Shown piece by piece: positions 25,980 through 34,405 of a DNA stretch of 50,437 bases (the stretch's first letter is position 1; every line of letters begins with the position of its first letter). Both the position numbers and the translations under genes were made by a program. Origin of the DNA: an uncultured Prevotellaceae bacterium (GTDB lineage: Bacteria; Bacteroidota; Bacteroidia; Bacteroidales; Bacteroidaceae). The stretch lies in NCBI GenBank assembly GCA_900318915.1, contig ONMI01000034.1, forward strand, positions 1 to 50,437. The letters are read 5' to 3'. The notes beneath the pieces were generated by a model. The model did no database searches, was not told where the DNA came from, and saw only the letters and a program-made list of their open reading frames with translations.

Positions 25980-25987
25980 TATTTTTG
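25980..25987 (+). promoter_or_regulatory. -7 box of the LOG-family gene
   Basis: TATTTTTG, matching TAnnTTTG, 20 nt before the ATG at 26008. No good -33 element at the expected distance. Confidence 0.5.
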
Positions 25988-26007
25988 CAGTGAAAAAGAA
26001 AAATACG

Positions 26008-26544
26008 ATGAAAATAGGTGTTTTTTGTTCTGCCAACAGCAGTATAGACCAAGATTTTTTTACCTTGACCGATGAATTGGGCCGCTGGATGGGCCGGGAG
26101 GGCCACACGCTGGTGTATGGCGGCTGCAACATGGGACTGATGGAATGTGTGGCCAAAGCGGTGCATGAGACGGGCGGCACGGTGATAGGCGTGATACCCC
26201 GCCTGCTGGAGCAGGGCGGCCGGCTCTCGCAGTATATCGACGTGCAGATACCGTGCGACAATCTGAGCGACCGCAAGGACCTGATGCTGGCCCAGGCCGA
26301 TGCCTTTGTGGTGTTGCCCGGCGGTATAGGCACACTCGATGAACTCTTCACGCTGGCAGCCTCGGCCACCCTGGGCTACCACGGCAAACCGCTTGTGGTG
26401 TACGATATGAAAGGCTTCTGGCAGCCATTGTTGCGGCTGCTCGAGACACTCGAGGCGCAAGGCCTGGTAAGAGGCCGCTTTGCCAACTATATCAAGACCG
26501 CCCGCACCCATGACGAGGTGGTGCGGCTTCTGGAGCAAATGTAA
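26008..26544 (+). CDS. LOG-family (TIGR00730) nucleotide phosphoribohydrolase
   Basis: 178 residues from ATG 26008 (MKIGVFCSANSS); an upstream in-frame ATG at 25945 would place the start before the -7 box and add no conserved sequence. The signature LPGGIGTLDELF (PGGxGTxxE) and GGCNMGLMECVA mark the lysine-decarboxylase-like Rossmann fold that cleaves nucleoside 5'-monophosphates to base and ribose-5-phosphate, known in plants as cytokinin activation; in bacteria a purine-nucleotide salvage or clearing role is likely. Its last 39 nt are repeated at 28121-28159, on the far side of the second ATPase insert, so its stop codon has been rebuilt (TAA here, TGA in the distal copy). Confidence 0.9.
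   Translation: MKIGVFCSANSSIDQDFFTLTDELGRWMGREGHTLVYGGCNMGLMECVAKAVHETGGTVIGVIPRLLEQGGRLSQYIDVQIPCDNLSDRKDLMLAQADAFVVLPGGIGTLDELFTLAASATLGYHGKPLVVYDMKGFWQPLLRLLETLEAQGLVRGRFANYIKTARTHDEVVRLLEQM
26504..26542 (+). repeat. 39-bp direct repeat, left copy (end of LOG gene)
   Basis: From GCACCCATGACGAGG to GGAGCAAATGT, identical over all 39 positions to 28121-28159. It is the coding end of the LOG gene up to the first base of the stop codon. Confidence 0.95.
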
Positions 26545-26557
26545 AAACGAGGAAAGA

Positions 26558-27988
26558 CTAATCCAATCTGAAAAGGTCATCCATCACAACCTCACTCTGT
26601 GCTATGCCTGAATGGATTCCACGTAGTACGCCATAGGTGGTTACCATCGTCGTTACTAGACTTTTGGATGTCTTGGTGTCTGCTTTGAATATTGCCATCC
26701 TATTGCGTAGTTTTTCTTCGTAGTCCTTGGTGATAGTATATGGCCCTCCTGAGAACTTCATCTCGCAGAGGTTGATGATTCTATCTGCACGGTCAATTAC
26801 CAGGTCTATCTGCGCTCCTTTGTCTGTACTGTTGCCAAGTTTCCTCCAGTTACTTGTTGTTGTGGATATTCCGCTGATGCCCAGCTTTTGCTTGATTTGT
26901 TCGAGGTGTATCATACAGATAGTCTCAAAGCTAAATCCTTGCCACGATACCACCGAATGAGAGTGCATGTTATTCGTCCACCAGTGTTCGTCCTTCGTGT
27001 TTTTATTGTGTAAGAACTTGAAATAGAATAGTGTGTATGGGTCATTGATTCTGTACAGGGTGTTGCGGACAGACGAGTTGAAGCGTGAATAGGTATCTAT
27101 GAAATCGCAACGTTTAAGGTTTTCCATAATTTTTGTCAGACTTCCTCCAGACATCTTGGTTTTTTCCATTATTTCAGAACGGAGTAGACCTTCCCGACTC
27201 CCTGCGAGGGCATTAACTACACATATATATTTATCTGCCTGATTGAATAATGCGTTGAACAACTCATCAAACTCCTCACGCATCGGAGCGTTCTTGGCGA
27301 AGAAAAGTCTGTCGATATTCTGAGCGAGACTTTGCTCTGGGTTCAGCAGGTTCATGTAATAAGGCACCCCCCCCATAGCCATATGGCACTGAAGAATTGT
27401 GTATCTGTCCCACATGCACCCATTGTCATGCAGATATTTTTCACACTCACCCAAACGGAATGGCCGTAGGTATATCTGCTCTGTGATGCGGTTATGCAGG
27501 CCACCCTGGTTCTTAACAAGTTTGTTGACCATCCAAGAAGTTGCCGAACCGCAAGCAATAAACATGATGTCGTCTCGCTGCGCTGCCCATGCGTTCCAAA
27601 AATACTCCAGTGCTTCCACAAAAGAACTTTTCGGAGTATCTATCCAAGGCATCTCATCGAAAAAAATCACCTTGCGTTTGTTTCTTGGTTTGCGTTCTAT
27701 CAAAGTGCGCAGTTCGTTGAATGCCTCTTCCCAATTGTTGAGGGCTGGTGCATATGGAGAGTCACTGAACAACTTCAGTTGCATGGCGAATCGTGCGAGT
27801 TGTTTTTCTTGCTTCTGTCTCCTGGCTCCAACAAATGAAAAAGTAAACCTATCGGCAAAAACATTGTTCACCAAAAAGGTTTTGCCAATACGGCGACGGC
27901 CATATACGATTACCAACTCCGACTTCCCTGAACGGTATTTCCGTTCTAAAGTCTCAATCTCATGAGTTCGTGCAATGATTCTGCTCAT
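26558..27988 (-). CDS. Stand-alone ATPase, ATPase_2/DUF234-type
   Basis: 476 residues. Walker A VYGRRRIGKTFLVNN near residue 28-42, Walker B KVIFFDEMPWIDTP about 107-120, sensor-like FIACGSATSWMVNKLV, a winged-helix region (SEIMEKTKMSGGSLTKIMENL), and a C-terminal nuclease-like domain with GAQIDLVIDRADRIINLCEMKF, showing the E/D-x-E-x-K arrangement of DUF234 proteins. It belongs to the same broad class as the ATPase at 24551 but to a different branch. It is read towards LOG and is the only gene of the insert. Function of the family is not established; possible roles in element maintenance or defence are speculation. Confidence 0.85.
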   Translation of the reverse strand: MSRIIARTHEIETLERKYRSGKSELVIVYGRRRIGKTFLVNNVFADRFTFSFVGARRQKQEKQLARFAMQLKLFSDSPYAPALNNWEEAFNELRTLIERKPRNKRKVIFFDEMPWIDTPKSSFVEALEYFWNAWAAQRDDIMFIACGSATSWMVNKLVKNQGGLHNRITEQIYLRPFRLGECEKYLHDNGCMWDRYTILQCHMAMGGVPYYMNLLNPEQSLAQNIDRLFFAKNAPMREEFDELFNALFNQADKYICVVNALAGSREGLLRSEIMEKTKMSGGSLTKIMENLKRCDFIDTYSRFNSSVRNTLYRINDPYTLFYFKFLHNKNTKDEHWWTNNMHSHSVVSWQGFSFETICMIHLEQIKQKLGISGISTTTSNWRKLGNSTDKGAQIDLVIDRADRIINLCEMKFSGGPYTITKDYEEKLRNRMAIFKADTKTSKSLVTTMVTTYGVLRGIHSGIAQSEVVMDDLFRLD

Positions 27989-28011
27989 ATTCCTATTTCA
28001 TTTATCTGCGG

Positions 28012-28066
28012 CGAAGATACCAAAAAAGTTCGATGTGGGCAAATTTAGGTAAATTTATTTTGCCCA
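28012..28066 (-). promoter_or_regulatory. Control region of the inserted ATPase
   Basis: Reverse strand TATCTTCG (28012-28019) differs from the -7 consensus by one base and lies 24 nt before the ATG at 27988. Inverted repeat TGGGCAAA (28036-28043) / TTTGCCCA (28059-28066) lies over the -33 region; a related TGGGTAAA follows near 28090. This looks like an operator. Confidence 0.5.
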
Positions 28067-28120
28067 TAACTATAGAAAATCTTGAGTTGTGGGTAAAAGT
28101 GGAGCAATGGTCTGCAAATT

Positions 28121-28159
28121 GCACCCATGACGAGGTGGTGCGGCTTCTGGAGCAAATGT
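28121..28159 (+). repeat. 39-bp direct repeat, right copy
   Basis: Exact copy of 26504-26542, preceded by unrelated A+T-rich sequence and followed by GA, which would complete a TGA stop for LOG. It is not part of any gene now. Confidence 0.95.
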
Positions 28160-28172
28160 GAAGCAGAAGAGG

Positions 28173-29267
28173 CTACCGCCTGCCGCCCATGAGCAGGTAG
28201 GTGATAAAGGGCAGATGCTTACGCATCAGTTTGTAGAGCACCAGTCCCACCACTACGAGGATGATAACGGTGAGCAGGTAGTAGACGATGGCCAGCACAT
28301 CGTTGTAAGGCTTGAGCAGCCCGCTCTGGAAGAGCGGCATGAGCAGTCCGAGCAGCAGTGAGTGGTAGGCGAAGATGAAGAAGCTGGCATTGCTCAGCGT
28401 CATGTTCACATACCAGGTGCCGGAGCGCACCATATTGGTGGTGAGCGACATGCCGAACACCAGGCCAATGACATACTCCACACGATAGAGGAAGTCGGAG
28501 GCCCAGAACTGCTCGAGCACGATGAGCAGCACAAGGCAGATGGCCGCCGGTATCATGTAGGGCATCATGGCCACGATAAATTCCTTCTTCTTGATGCTGT
28601 AGTAGGCGCCGAAACCGAAGAAGAGCCAGCAGTCGGGGTTGAGCCCCACGATGTCGGGCCAGTAGTTGAAGGCGAAGATGATGGCCAGAAAAAGGAGCCA
28701 TCTCACGATAGGCCGTTTGCCACCCAACTTGATGAAGGCGTTGACCAGGAGGTAGACAAGGGGTGAGAAGAGCATCACAATCATCAGGTCGCGTATGAAC
28801 CAAAACTGAATGGCCACGGGCGCCTTGATGCTTCCGTCGCCATTGATGGCGCCTATGTTCCAGAAAGCCATGAGCCAGTCGGTGAACGCCATGTCGCCCG
28901 CTGCCTTGTGTATCACGGGGCGGTTGGCGAGGAAGAGGCCCGCCACGAGCACAATGATGAGATAGAGCAGGTTCCACAGCATGTAAGGCACGAAGAGCGA
29001 CTGGAACCGCCTGATGAGCTTCTTGATGTAGAGATTGATGGAGAAGGCGCCCGACTTGAAGAAGAGATAGCCCGCAATGAAGAAGAAGAAAGGATTGGCG
29101 ATGGGGGCTATGCGCTGGGATATGACGTCGATGACACCGCTGGCCACAGCCAAGTTGGCCCACTCATCGCTGATGGTTCGGTAGTTGCAGTGACTGAACA
29201 GAACCATCACGATGAGCGGGAACCGGATGAATGCGATAACCTTTGACTGAAGGTCGGTGGGTTTCAT
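28173..29267 (-). CDS. Acyltransferase-3-family integral membrane protein
   Basis: 364 residues from ATG 29267; a GTG two codons upstream is less likely. About ten hydrophobic segments. Family features include RFPLIVMVLFSHCNY at the N-terminus (the usual His-containing first segment), FFFFIAGYLFFK, an Arg/Lys loop (YIKKLIRRFQSLFVPYMLW), and QFWFIRDLMIVMLFSPLVY. Members transfer acyl groups to sugars or other exported molecules in the inner membrane. It is the last gene of the PfkB-FprA operon, 19 nt after FprA. The acceptor is unknown. Confidence 0.88.
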   Translation of the reverse strand: MKPTDLQSKVIAFIRFPLIVMVLFSHCNYRTISDEWANLAVASGVIDVISQRIAPIANPFFFFIAGYLFFKSGAFSINLYIKKLIRRFQSLFVPYMLWNLLYLIIVLVAGLFLANRPVIHKAAGDMAFTDWLMAFWNIGAINGDGSIKAPVAIQFWFIRDLMIVMLFSPLVYLLVNAFIKLGGKRPIVRWLLFLAIIFAFNYWPDIVGLNPDCWLFFGFGAYYSIKKKEFIVAMMPYMIPAAICLVLLIVLEQFWASDFLYRVEYVIGLVFGMSLTTNMVRSGTWYVNMTLSNASFFIFAYHSLLLGLLMPLFQSGLLKPYNDVLAIVYYLLTVIILVVVGLVLYKLMRKHLPFITYLLMGGRR

Positions 29268-29286
29268 CGGCACACAATAATGATTT

Positions 29287-30477
29287 TTACCTGTCGGCTA
29301 TCAGCCGCTCGGCCACAGCGCGGCCCAGTGCCTCGCACTGCTCGCGCACGGTGGGGTTGACGGCCTGTTTCATCTCCACGGGAGTGCCCACGGCCTCGAA
29401 GTGCAGGTGGTTCTCGTTCCACTGCTGTATCTTCTCGGCGGCCTTGCTGGCCCAGCTGTAGCTGCCGAACCAGGCAATGAGGCGGTTTTTCATGTCCTTG
29501 CCGCTGATTTCGGAGAGCAGCACGTCCATCTCGTGGTAGAGCCCCGTGTTGTAGGTGGGAGCGCCCACGATGAGCGCCTTGTAGCGGAACAGGTCGCGCA
29601 GGATGTAGGAGTGGTGGGTTTTCGACACGTTGTACATCACGATATTCTTGATGCCGGCGCTGCTGGCCGCCTTGGCTATAATCTCGGCCATGCGCTCGGT
29701 GTTGCCGTACATGGTGCCGTAGCATATCACGATGCCCTCCTCGGCCTCGTAGCGGCTCAGGCGGTCGTAGATGCCGATGACCTTCTGCACATGCTCGTGC
29801 CACACGGGTCCGTGGGTGGAGCAGAGATAGTCGAGCTGCACGCCGGCCAGCTTCTTGAGCGCATTCTGCACGGGCGTGCCGTATTTGCCCACGATGTTGC
29901 TGTAGTAGCGCACCATCTCGAGCCAGAAGGTGTCGCAGTTGATGTCGGCGTCGATGATGCCGCCGTTGAGGGCGCCGAAGCAGCCGAACGCGTCGCCCGA
30001 GAAGAGCACGTGGCTGGTGGTGTCGAGTGTCACCATCGTCTCAGGCCAGTGCACCATGGGGGTGAGCACAAACTGCAGGGTGTGGGCGCCCAGCTGGAGC
30101 GTGTCGTTGTTCTTCACCTCCACCAGATTGTCGGCGATGCCGTAGAAGCCCTCGGCCATGCCGAACGTCTTCTTGTTGCCCACAATCTTGATTTCGGGAT
30201 AGTATTTGCGTATCAGGGCGATGGACCCGCTGTGGTCGGGCTCCATGTGGTTCACCACGAGATAGTCGATGGGGCGGTCGCCTATCACCTCGTGTATATT
30301 CTCAAGATATTGGATAAAGAAGTCCACCTCCACGGTGTCGATGAGGCAGATTTTCTCGTCGACGATGAGATAGGAGTTGTACGACACTCCGTTGGGCAGC
30401 GGCCACAGGCCCTCGAAGAGCTCCTTGTTGCGGTCGTTGACGCCTACATAGTAGATTTGGTTGGTTATTTCAGGCAT
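29287..30477 (-). CDS. FprA-family A-type flavoprotein (flavodiiron protein)
   Basis: 396 residues, standard length. An N-terminal metallo-beta-lactamase-like domain holds the diiron ligands in VNHMEPDHSGS (His77, Glu79, Asp81, His82), His143 in MVHWPE and Asp162 in SGDAFG, plus STHGPVW. A flavodoxin domain from about residue 254 starts IVICYGTMYGNTERMAE. These enzymes reduce O2 to water or NO to N2O and protect anaerobes. It lies 25 nt after a sugar kinase gene; no rubredoxin gene is adjacent. Confidence 0.95.
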   Translation of the reverse strand: MPEITNQIYYVGVNDRNKELFEGLWPLPNGVSYNSYLIVDEKICLIDTVEVDFFIQYLENIHEVIGDRPIDYLVVNHMEPDHSGSIALIRKYYPEIKIVGNKKTFGMAEGFYGIADNLVEVKNNDTLQLGAHTLQFVLTPMVHWPETMVTLDTTSHVLFSGDAFGCFGALNGGIIDADINCDTFWLEMVRYYSNIVGKYGTPVQNALKKLAGVQLDYLCSTHGPVWHEHVQKVIGIYDRLSRYEAEEGIVICYGTMYGNTERMAEIIAKAASSAGIKNIVMYNVSKTHHSYILRDLFRYKALIVGAPTYNTGLYHEMDVLLSEISGKDMKNRLIAWFGSYSWASKAAEKIQQWNENHLHFEAVGTPVEMKQAVNPTVREQCEALGRAVAERLIADR

Positions 30478-30502
30478 GATGTATATGTTAGTGATTTGAT
30501 GT

Positions 30503-31465
30503 TTACCAGTCGTAGGCCGACTCCTGTTCCTCGGCCTGTTTCTTCATCTGCTCGCCAAACTCCACCGAGATGCTGTTGTTGATGCTTTGGCAACAGTTGG
30601 CCGAGAAGAGCTGTGCGCAGTGTATAATCTTGTCCCAGATGCGGGCGGGCAGTCCGCGCTCGAGCGCCTCGCGCGTGATGCCGTAGCACATCAGTCCGTA
30701 GATGAATCCGGCGTTGAAGTTGTCGCCGGCTCCGATGGTGCTCACGGTGTCGGTCTCGATGATGGGGTAGCTCTTCTTGATGCCGCGTGTGGCCCTCAGC
30801 TCCACCGGTTTGCGCCCCTGGGTATAGATGAAGTTCTTGCAGTAGAAGGAGATCTCGGCGTTGTACACCTTGTCGGGGTCCTCCTTGTTGTACAGCACGC
30901 GGAAGTCCTCGTCGCTGCCCCTCACAAAGTCGGCATATTCCAGGTTCTCCAGCAGGTTGGGCGTGATTTTCATCACATCGTTCTTGTGCGAGGCCCTGAA
31001 GTTGACGTCATAGTAGAGGATGGCGCCTTTGCTGCGGGCATGCTCCAGGAAGCCGAGCACCTGCGGACGGATGGCGGGGTTCACTGCATAGAAGGAGCCG
31101 TACATCACGATGTCGTCTTCGTTGATTTCGGGGTAGGCATAGTCGAGCCGGTCGTTCAGGTGGTCCTTGTAGAAGAGATATTCTGCCTCGTTCTCGCTGT
31201 TGAGGAAAGCGAGCGAGATGGGCGACTTGCTGTCGGGATACACGTTCACGTTGTCGGCGTTCACATGGTTGTCTTTGAGAAACTGTATGATGTTCCGGCC
31301 CACCCTGTCGTTGCCGGCCTCGCTGATGAACGAAGCGTTGACGCCCGCCCTGCCGAGCGATATGATGCCGTTGAACACCGAGCCGCCCGGCACTGCGCCG
31401 ATGGGCTGCTCGTTTTTGAAAATGATGTCGAGTACGGTCTCGCCTATACCTATAACTTTTCGCAT
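30503..31465 (-). CDS. PfkB-family carbohydrate kinase
   Basis: 320 residues from ATG 31465 (MRKVIGIGETVLDIIF), chosen because a strong AGGAGG lies 5 nt upstream; the frame runs 50 codons further but has no conserved sequence. PfkB signatures are GGSVFNGIISLGRAG near the N-terminus and the catalytic DTVSTIGAGDNFNAGF with its Asp. Fructokinase is the usual annotation of this group; the sugar is not readable. First gene of an operon with FprA and a membrane acyltransferase. Confidence 0.9.
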   Translation of the reverse strand: MRKVIGIGETVLDIIFKNEQPIGAVPGGSVFNGIISLGRAGVNASFISEAGNDRVGRNIIQFLKDNHVNADNVNVYPDSKSPISLAFLNSENEAEYLFYKDHLNDRLDYAYPEINEDDIVMYGSFYAVNPAIRPQVLGFLEHARSKGAILYYDVNFRASHKNDVMKITPNLLENLEYADFVRGSDEDFRVLYNKEDPDKVYNAEISFYCKNFIYTQGRKPVELRATRGIKKSYPIIETDTVSTIGAGDNFNAGFIYGLMCYGITREALERGLPARIWDKIIHCAQLFSANCCQSINNSISVEFGEQMKKQAEEQESAYDW

Positions 31466-31470
31466 GGAAA

Positions 31471-31512
31471 CCTCCTGTTGATGTTTGCTGTAAATAATCG
31501 TTTGCAAATTTA
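31471..31512 (-). promoter_or_regulatory. PfkB-kinase promoter and strong Shine-Dalgarno site
   Basis: Reverse strand TAAATTTG (31505-31512) matches TAnnTTTG. AGGAGG (31471-31476 on the reverse strand) is spaced 5 nt from the ATG. A full Shine-Dalgarno is uncommon in Bacteroidetes, where initiation mostly relies on A-rich leaders, so it fixes the start. Confidence 0.65.
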
Positions 31513-31554
31513 GATAAAAATCCCGAATAATGGCAGCAAAGCAAGAATAATTTG

Positions 31555-31562
31555 TAACTTTG
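31555..31562 (+). promoter_or_regulatory. -7 box of the M16 peptidase gene
   Basis: TAACTTTG matches the consensus and ends 9 nt before the ATG at 31572, so the leader would be about 5 nt. The same octamer has the same position before miaB. Confidence 0.5.
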
Positions 31563-31571
31563 CCCACCGAA

Positions 31572-32807
31572 ATGGGATACAACACACACACCCTCTCGTG
31601 CGGACTGCGCGTCATACACCTGCCGTCGCAGTCGGCTGTCTGTGTCTGCGGCTACGGCATCAATGCCGGTTCGCGCGACGAATTGCCCGGCGAGGAAGGC
31701 CTGGCCCACTTTTGCGAGCACGTCACCTTCAAGGGCACCCGCCGCCGACGTGCCTGGCATGTGCTCAACTGCCTGGAGCGTGTGGGCGGCGAGCTCAACG
31801 CCTTCACGGGCAAGGAAGACACCGTCTATTACGCCATGCTGCTGCGCGAGCACCTGCCGCGCGCCATCGACCTGCTCACCGACATCGTGTTCCACAGTGA
31901 GTATCCGCAGCGGGAGATAGACAAGGAGGTGGCCGTGATATGCGATGAGATAGAGAGCTACAACGACTCGCCCGCCGAGCTGATATACGACGACTTTGAG
32001 AACCTTGTGTTCAAGGGCCACCCCCTTGGGCACCATATTCTGGGCAACGCAGAGCAGTTGCGCACCTATACTACGGCCGATGCACAGCGTTTCACCCGCC
32101 GTCACTACCGTCCCGAGAATGCCGTGTTCTTCGTGTCGGGCGGACAGAACTTCGGCCGCATCGTGCGCCTGCTGGAGAAAGCCCTGGCCGACTATCCCGT
32201 CGCCGCCCCCCTTATTCCCGACCTGGATGCCGTGCCCCTCGGCCAGGAAGAGCCCGCCCCGCAGCTGCAGGAGGTGCACCGCGCCACCCACCAGGCCCAT
32301 GTGCTGGTGGGCTGCCGTGCCTACGATGTGCGCCACCGGCTGCGCATGCCCCTCTATCTGCTCAACAACCTGCTGGGCGGTCCGGGCATGAACACCCGCC
32401 TCAACCTGTCGCTGCGCGAGCGCCGTGGGCTGGTCTATACTGTGGAGAGCTCCATGGTGAACTATTCCGACACCGGACTGTGGTCGGTCTATTTCGGCTG
32501 CGACAGCCATGATGTGAACCGCTGCCTGCGCCTCGTGAGAGGCGAGCTCGACCGCCTGATGCGCCATCCGCTCACCCCGCGCCAACTGGCCGACGCCAAG
32601 CGCCAGCTCAAGGGGCAGATAGGTCTGGCCTGCGACAACAGAGAGTCGTTTGCCCTGAGTTTCGGCAAGAGTTTCCTGCACTACGGCTGGGAGCGCGACA
32701 TCGAGGCCCTGTACCGCACCATCGACGGCATCAGCACCGAGGCTCTGCATCTGGTGGCCTCTGACCTCTTCGCCCCGGAGCGGCTCACCACCCTCATCTA
32801 CCGATAA
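31572..32807 (+). CDS. M16-family (pitrilysin/processing-peptidase-like) zinc metallopeptidase
   Basis: 411 residues from ATG 31572; a TTG four codons earlier overlaps the promoter. The inverted zinc motif HxxEH is present as AHFCEHVTFKGT (His46, Glu49, His50), with the downstream Glu in EKEVAVICDEIESY-like context (DKEVAVICDEIESY). A second, non-catalytic M16 half follows, with GGPGMNTRLNLSLRERRGLVY, the R/Y motif of the family. No signal peptide, so cytoplasmic: peptide degradation or processing. Divergent from the PfkB-kinase gene. Confidence 0.93.
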   Translation: MGYNTHTLSCGLRVIHLPSQSAVCVCGYGINAGSRDELPGEEGLAHFCEHVTFKGTRRRRAWHVLNCLERVGGELNAFTGKEDTVYYAMLLREHLPRAIDLLTDIVFHSEYPQREIDKEVAVICDEIESYNDSPAELIYDDFENLVFKGHPLGHHILGNAEQLRTYTTADAQRFTRRHYRPENAVFFVSGGQNFGRIVRLLEKALADYPVAAPLIPDLDAVPLGQEEPAPQLQEVHRATHQAHVLVGCRAYDVRHRLRMPLYLLNNLLGGPGMNTRLNLSLRERRGLVYTVESSMVNYSDTGLWSVYFGCDSHDVNRCLRLVRGELDRLMRHPLTPRQLADAKRQLKGQIGLACDNRESFALSFGKSFLHYGWERDIEALYRTIDGISTEALHLVASDLFAPERLTTLIYR

Positions 32808-32915
32808 GCAGGGGAATGTCATGATATACATTTGACTTTTTGTTAAGATGCTGTTTTATAGTGAGATAGCATTGTCGTAATGGTGTTTCCGGCATTTACA
32901 AATGTGCTGTGGGTA

Positions 32916-32946
32916 TTGTTTTTCTCATAAATAGCCATTATCTTTG
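32916..32946 (+). promoter_or_regulatory. Promoter of the serpin operon
   Basis: TTG at 32916-32918 and TATCTTTG at 32939-32946, 20 nt apart, give a leader of about 60 nt before the ATG at 33013. This is the only regulatory feature seen in the 205-nt gap after the M16 gene. Confidence 0.75.
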
Positions 32947-33012
32947 CATTGACAACCATTCAATCAACTCTCTGTTTGAAGGCGCCGAAAACAGACCTAA
33001 AGCAATACCATT

Positions 33013-34380
33013 ATGAAAAAGCTATTACTCACAGTCAGCATCCTGCTCTCTCCGGGCATGTTCGCGGTGGCACAAGAGGGCCAGCCGTCTCTCCAGTCCA
33101 TCTACCAGCAGTTTGCCTTCACTTTGTATGATAAGGTGATGGAAGAGAGTGTCGACAACAATATCTTCTCACCCCTCTCGGCCCAGATAGCCCTCTCCAT
33201 GGCGCAGAACGGCGCCGCCGGCAATACCCTCGCACAGATGCAGGAGGCACTCGGCACCACCGGCTACACTACTGAGCAGGTGAACGACTACAACAAGAAT
33301 CTTACGGCTGAAATCACCTATCGGCCTCCCTTCGATTACGATGCAGCCAGTAAGGAAGACCGTGATGCCTACGACACCTCCAATCCCAAGTGCGAATTGT
33401 CCAACGGACTATGGAGCCAATATGGATTCCCGCTGTACGACAGCTACCGGCTGCTGCTCGAGGACCAATACCAGGCTGCCACCGGCGAGGTCGACTTTGG
33501 CTCGCAGGAGGGGATAAACGAGATAAACCAGTGGGTGGACGAGAAGACCCACCACCTGATACCCTCTATCCTGGACAGTCCCAATCCCTTCATTACCATG
33601 CTGCTTGCCAATGCCCTCTACTTTAAAGGCTCATGGACCTATGCCTTTGACGAGATGGGCACCACCAAGAACGACTTCCGCTTGACTGACGGCAGCAGCA
33701 TCGAGGTAGACATGATGAATCAGCGTGAAGTGTTTTCAACCGCCACCACCGACCAGTTTCGCACAGTAACCTTGCCTTATGGCACGGGCTCCTTCTCTAT
33801 GACCATCTTCCTGCCCTTTACCGACGAGCTGCCCGCCCTGACCTGTGATGCCTGGCTCGCCGCCATGAACACCTCTTCACCCAAATATGTGGCACTGCAC
33901 CTGCCGAAGTTTGAGATAGAAGGATCGCATTCGCTCAATGATGCCCTGCAGGCGTTGGGCATGACAGAGGCTTTCGCTGGCAATGCAGATTTCAGCCTGA
34001 TGAGTTCTGTTGCACTTTCCCTTGACCGAATTATGCAGTGTGCCAAGATTATCGTCGACGAAGAGGGCACCGAAGCTGCTGCCGTCACCTTTATGGACTG
34101 GAGCTCGGGTACGGGTGAAGACCCCGATGTGCAGGTGGATTTCATGGTAGACCATCCTTTCTATTTCACCATTGAGCACCAACCCACCAAGACCCTTCTC
34201 TTCATGGGCCGTATGTGCCAGAGCAAGGGACTGGCCGCCTCGCCCGACGCCATCGCCGCTCCTACTGCCACACCGCGAACCTCCACCCCTGGCCTCTACG
34301 ACCTGAGCGGACGACGGCTGCCCGCAGCTCCGCAGCGGGGTATCTATATACAGGACGGAAAGAAACGGGCCGCCCACTGA
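33013..34380 (+). CDS. Secreted serpin (serine/cysteine protease inhibitor) with C-terminal tail
   Basis: 455 residues. Signal peptide cut AVA|Q (after residue 20). Serpin signatures: NIFSPLSAQIALSMAQNGA (50-68), ITMLLANALYFKGSW (194-208), and the reactive-loop hinge VDEEGTEAAAVT (348-359), whose short side chains allow loop insertion, so it should be inhibitory. The loop runs to about residue 375 and is followed by DHPFYFTIEHQPTKTLLFMGR. The last 30 residues (GLYDLSGRRLPAAP, GIYIQDGKK) are a T9SS-like tail shared with the protein at 35833. Bacterial serpins occur in gut bacteria and blunt host or rival proteases. First gene of a three-gene operon. Confidence 0.93.
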   Translation: MKKLLLTVSILLSPGMFAVAQEGQPSLQSIYQQFAFTLYDKVMEESVDNNIFSPLSAQIALSMAQNGAAGNTLAQMQEALGTTGYTTEQVNDYNKNLTAEITYRPPFDYDAASKEDRDAYDTSNPKCELSNGLWSQYGFPLYDSYRLLLEDQYQAATGEVDFGSQEGINEINQWVDEKTHHLIPSILDSPNPFITMLLANALYFKGSWTYAFDEMGTTKNDFRLTDGSSIEVDMMNQREVFSTATTDQFRTVTLPYGTGSFSMTIFLPFTDELPALTCDAWLAAMNTSSPKYVALHLPKFEIEGSHSLNDALQALGMTEAFAGNADFSLMSSVALSLDRIMQCAKIIVDEEGTEAAAVTFMDWSSGTGEDPDVQVDFMVDHPFYFTIEHQPTKTLLFMGRMCQSKGLAASPDAIAAPTATPRTSTPGLYDLSGRRLPAAPQRGIYIQDGKKRAAH

Positions 34381-34405
34381 ACAAGAAGCCGTAACCTGCC
34401 GTAAG

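Larger units (their letters stand above)
26543..28159. mobile_element. 1.6-kb inserted ATPase cassette flanked by 39-bp direct repeats
   Basis: The 1617-bp unit holds a single gene (the ATPase at 26558-27988), its control region and one copy of the 39-bp repeat. Removing it would join LOG directly to the sequence at 28160 and restore a LOG gene ending ATG-TGA. No transposase, integrase or terminal inverted repeat is present, so the movement must have been in trans or by homologous exchange. Calling it a mobile element is inference from the repeat. Confidence 0.6.

Noticed and set aside
24551-27988. The two ATPase genes as parts of an IS element or transposon
   Set aside because: No transposase, integrase or terminal inverted repeats were found; only direct repeats support an insertion.
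24551-27988. ATPase-LOG-ATPase as a defence system
   Set aside because: LOG has its own promoter and the opposite direction, and the 39-bp repeat shows the second ATPase arrived separately. No toxin-like effector pairs with them.
31008-32831. Open frame of about 600 codons on the - strand spanning two genes
   Set aside because: It runs opposite the M16 gene and through the PfkB-kinase promoter in another frame; not coding.
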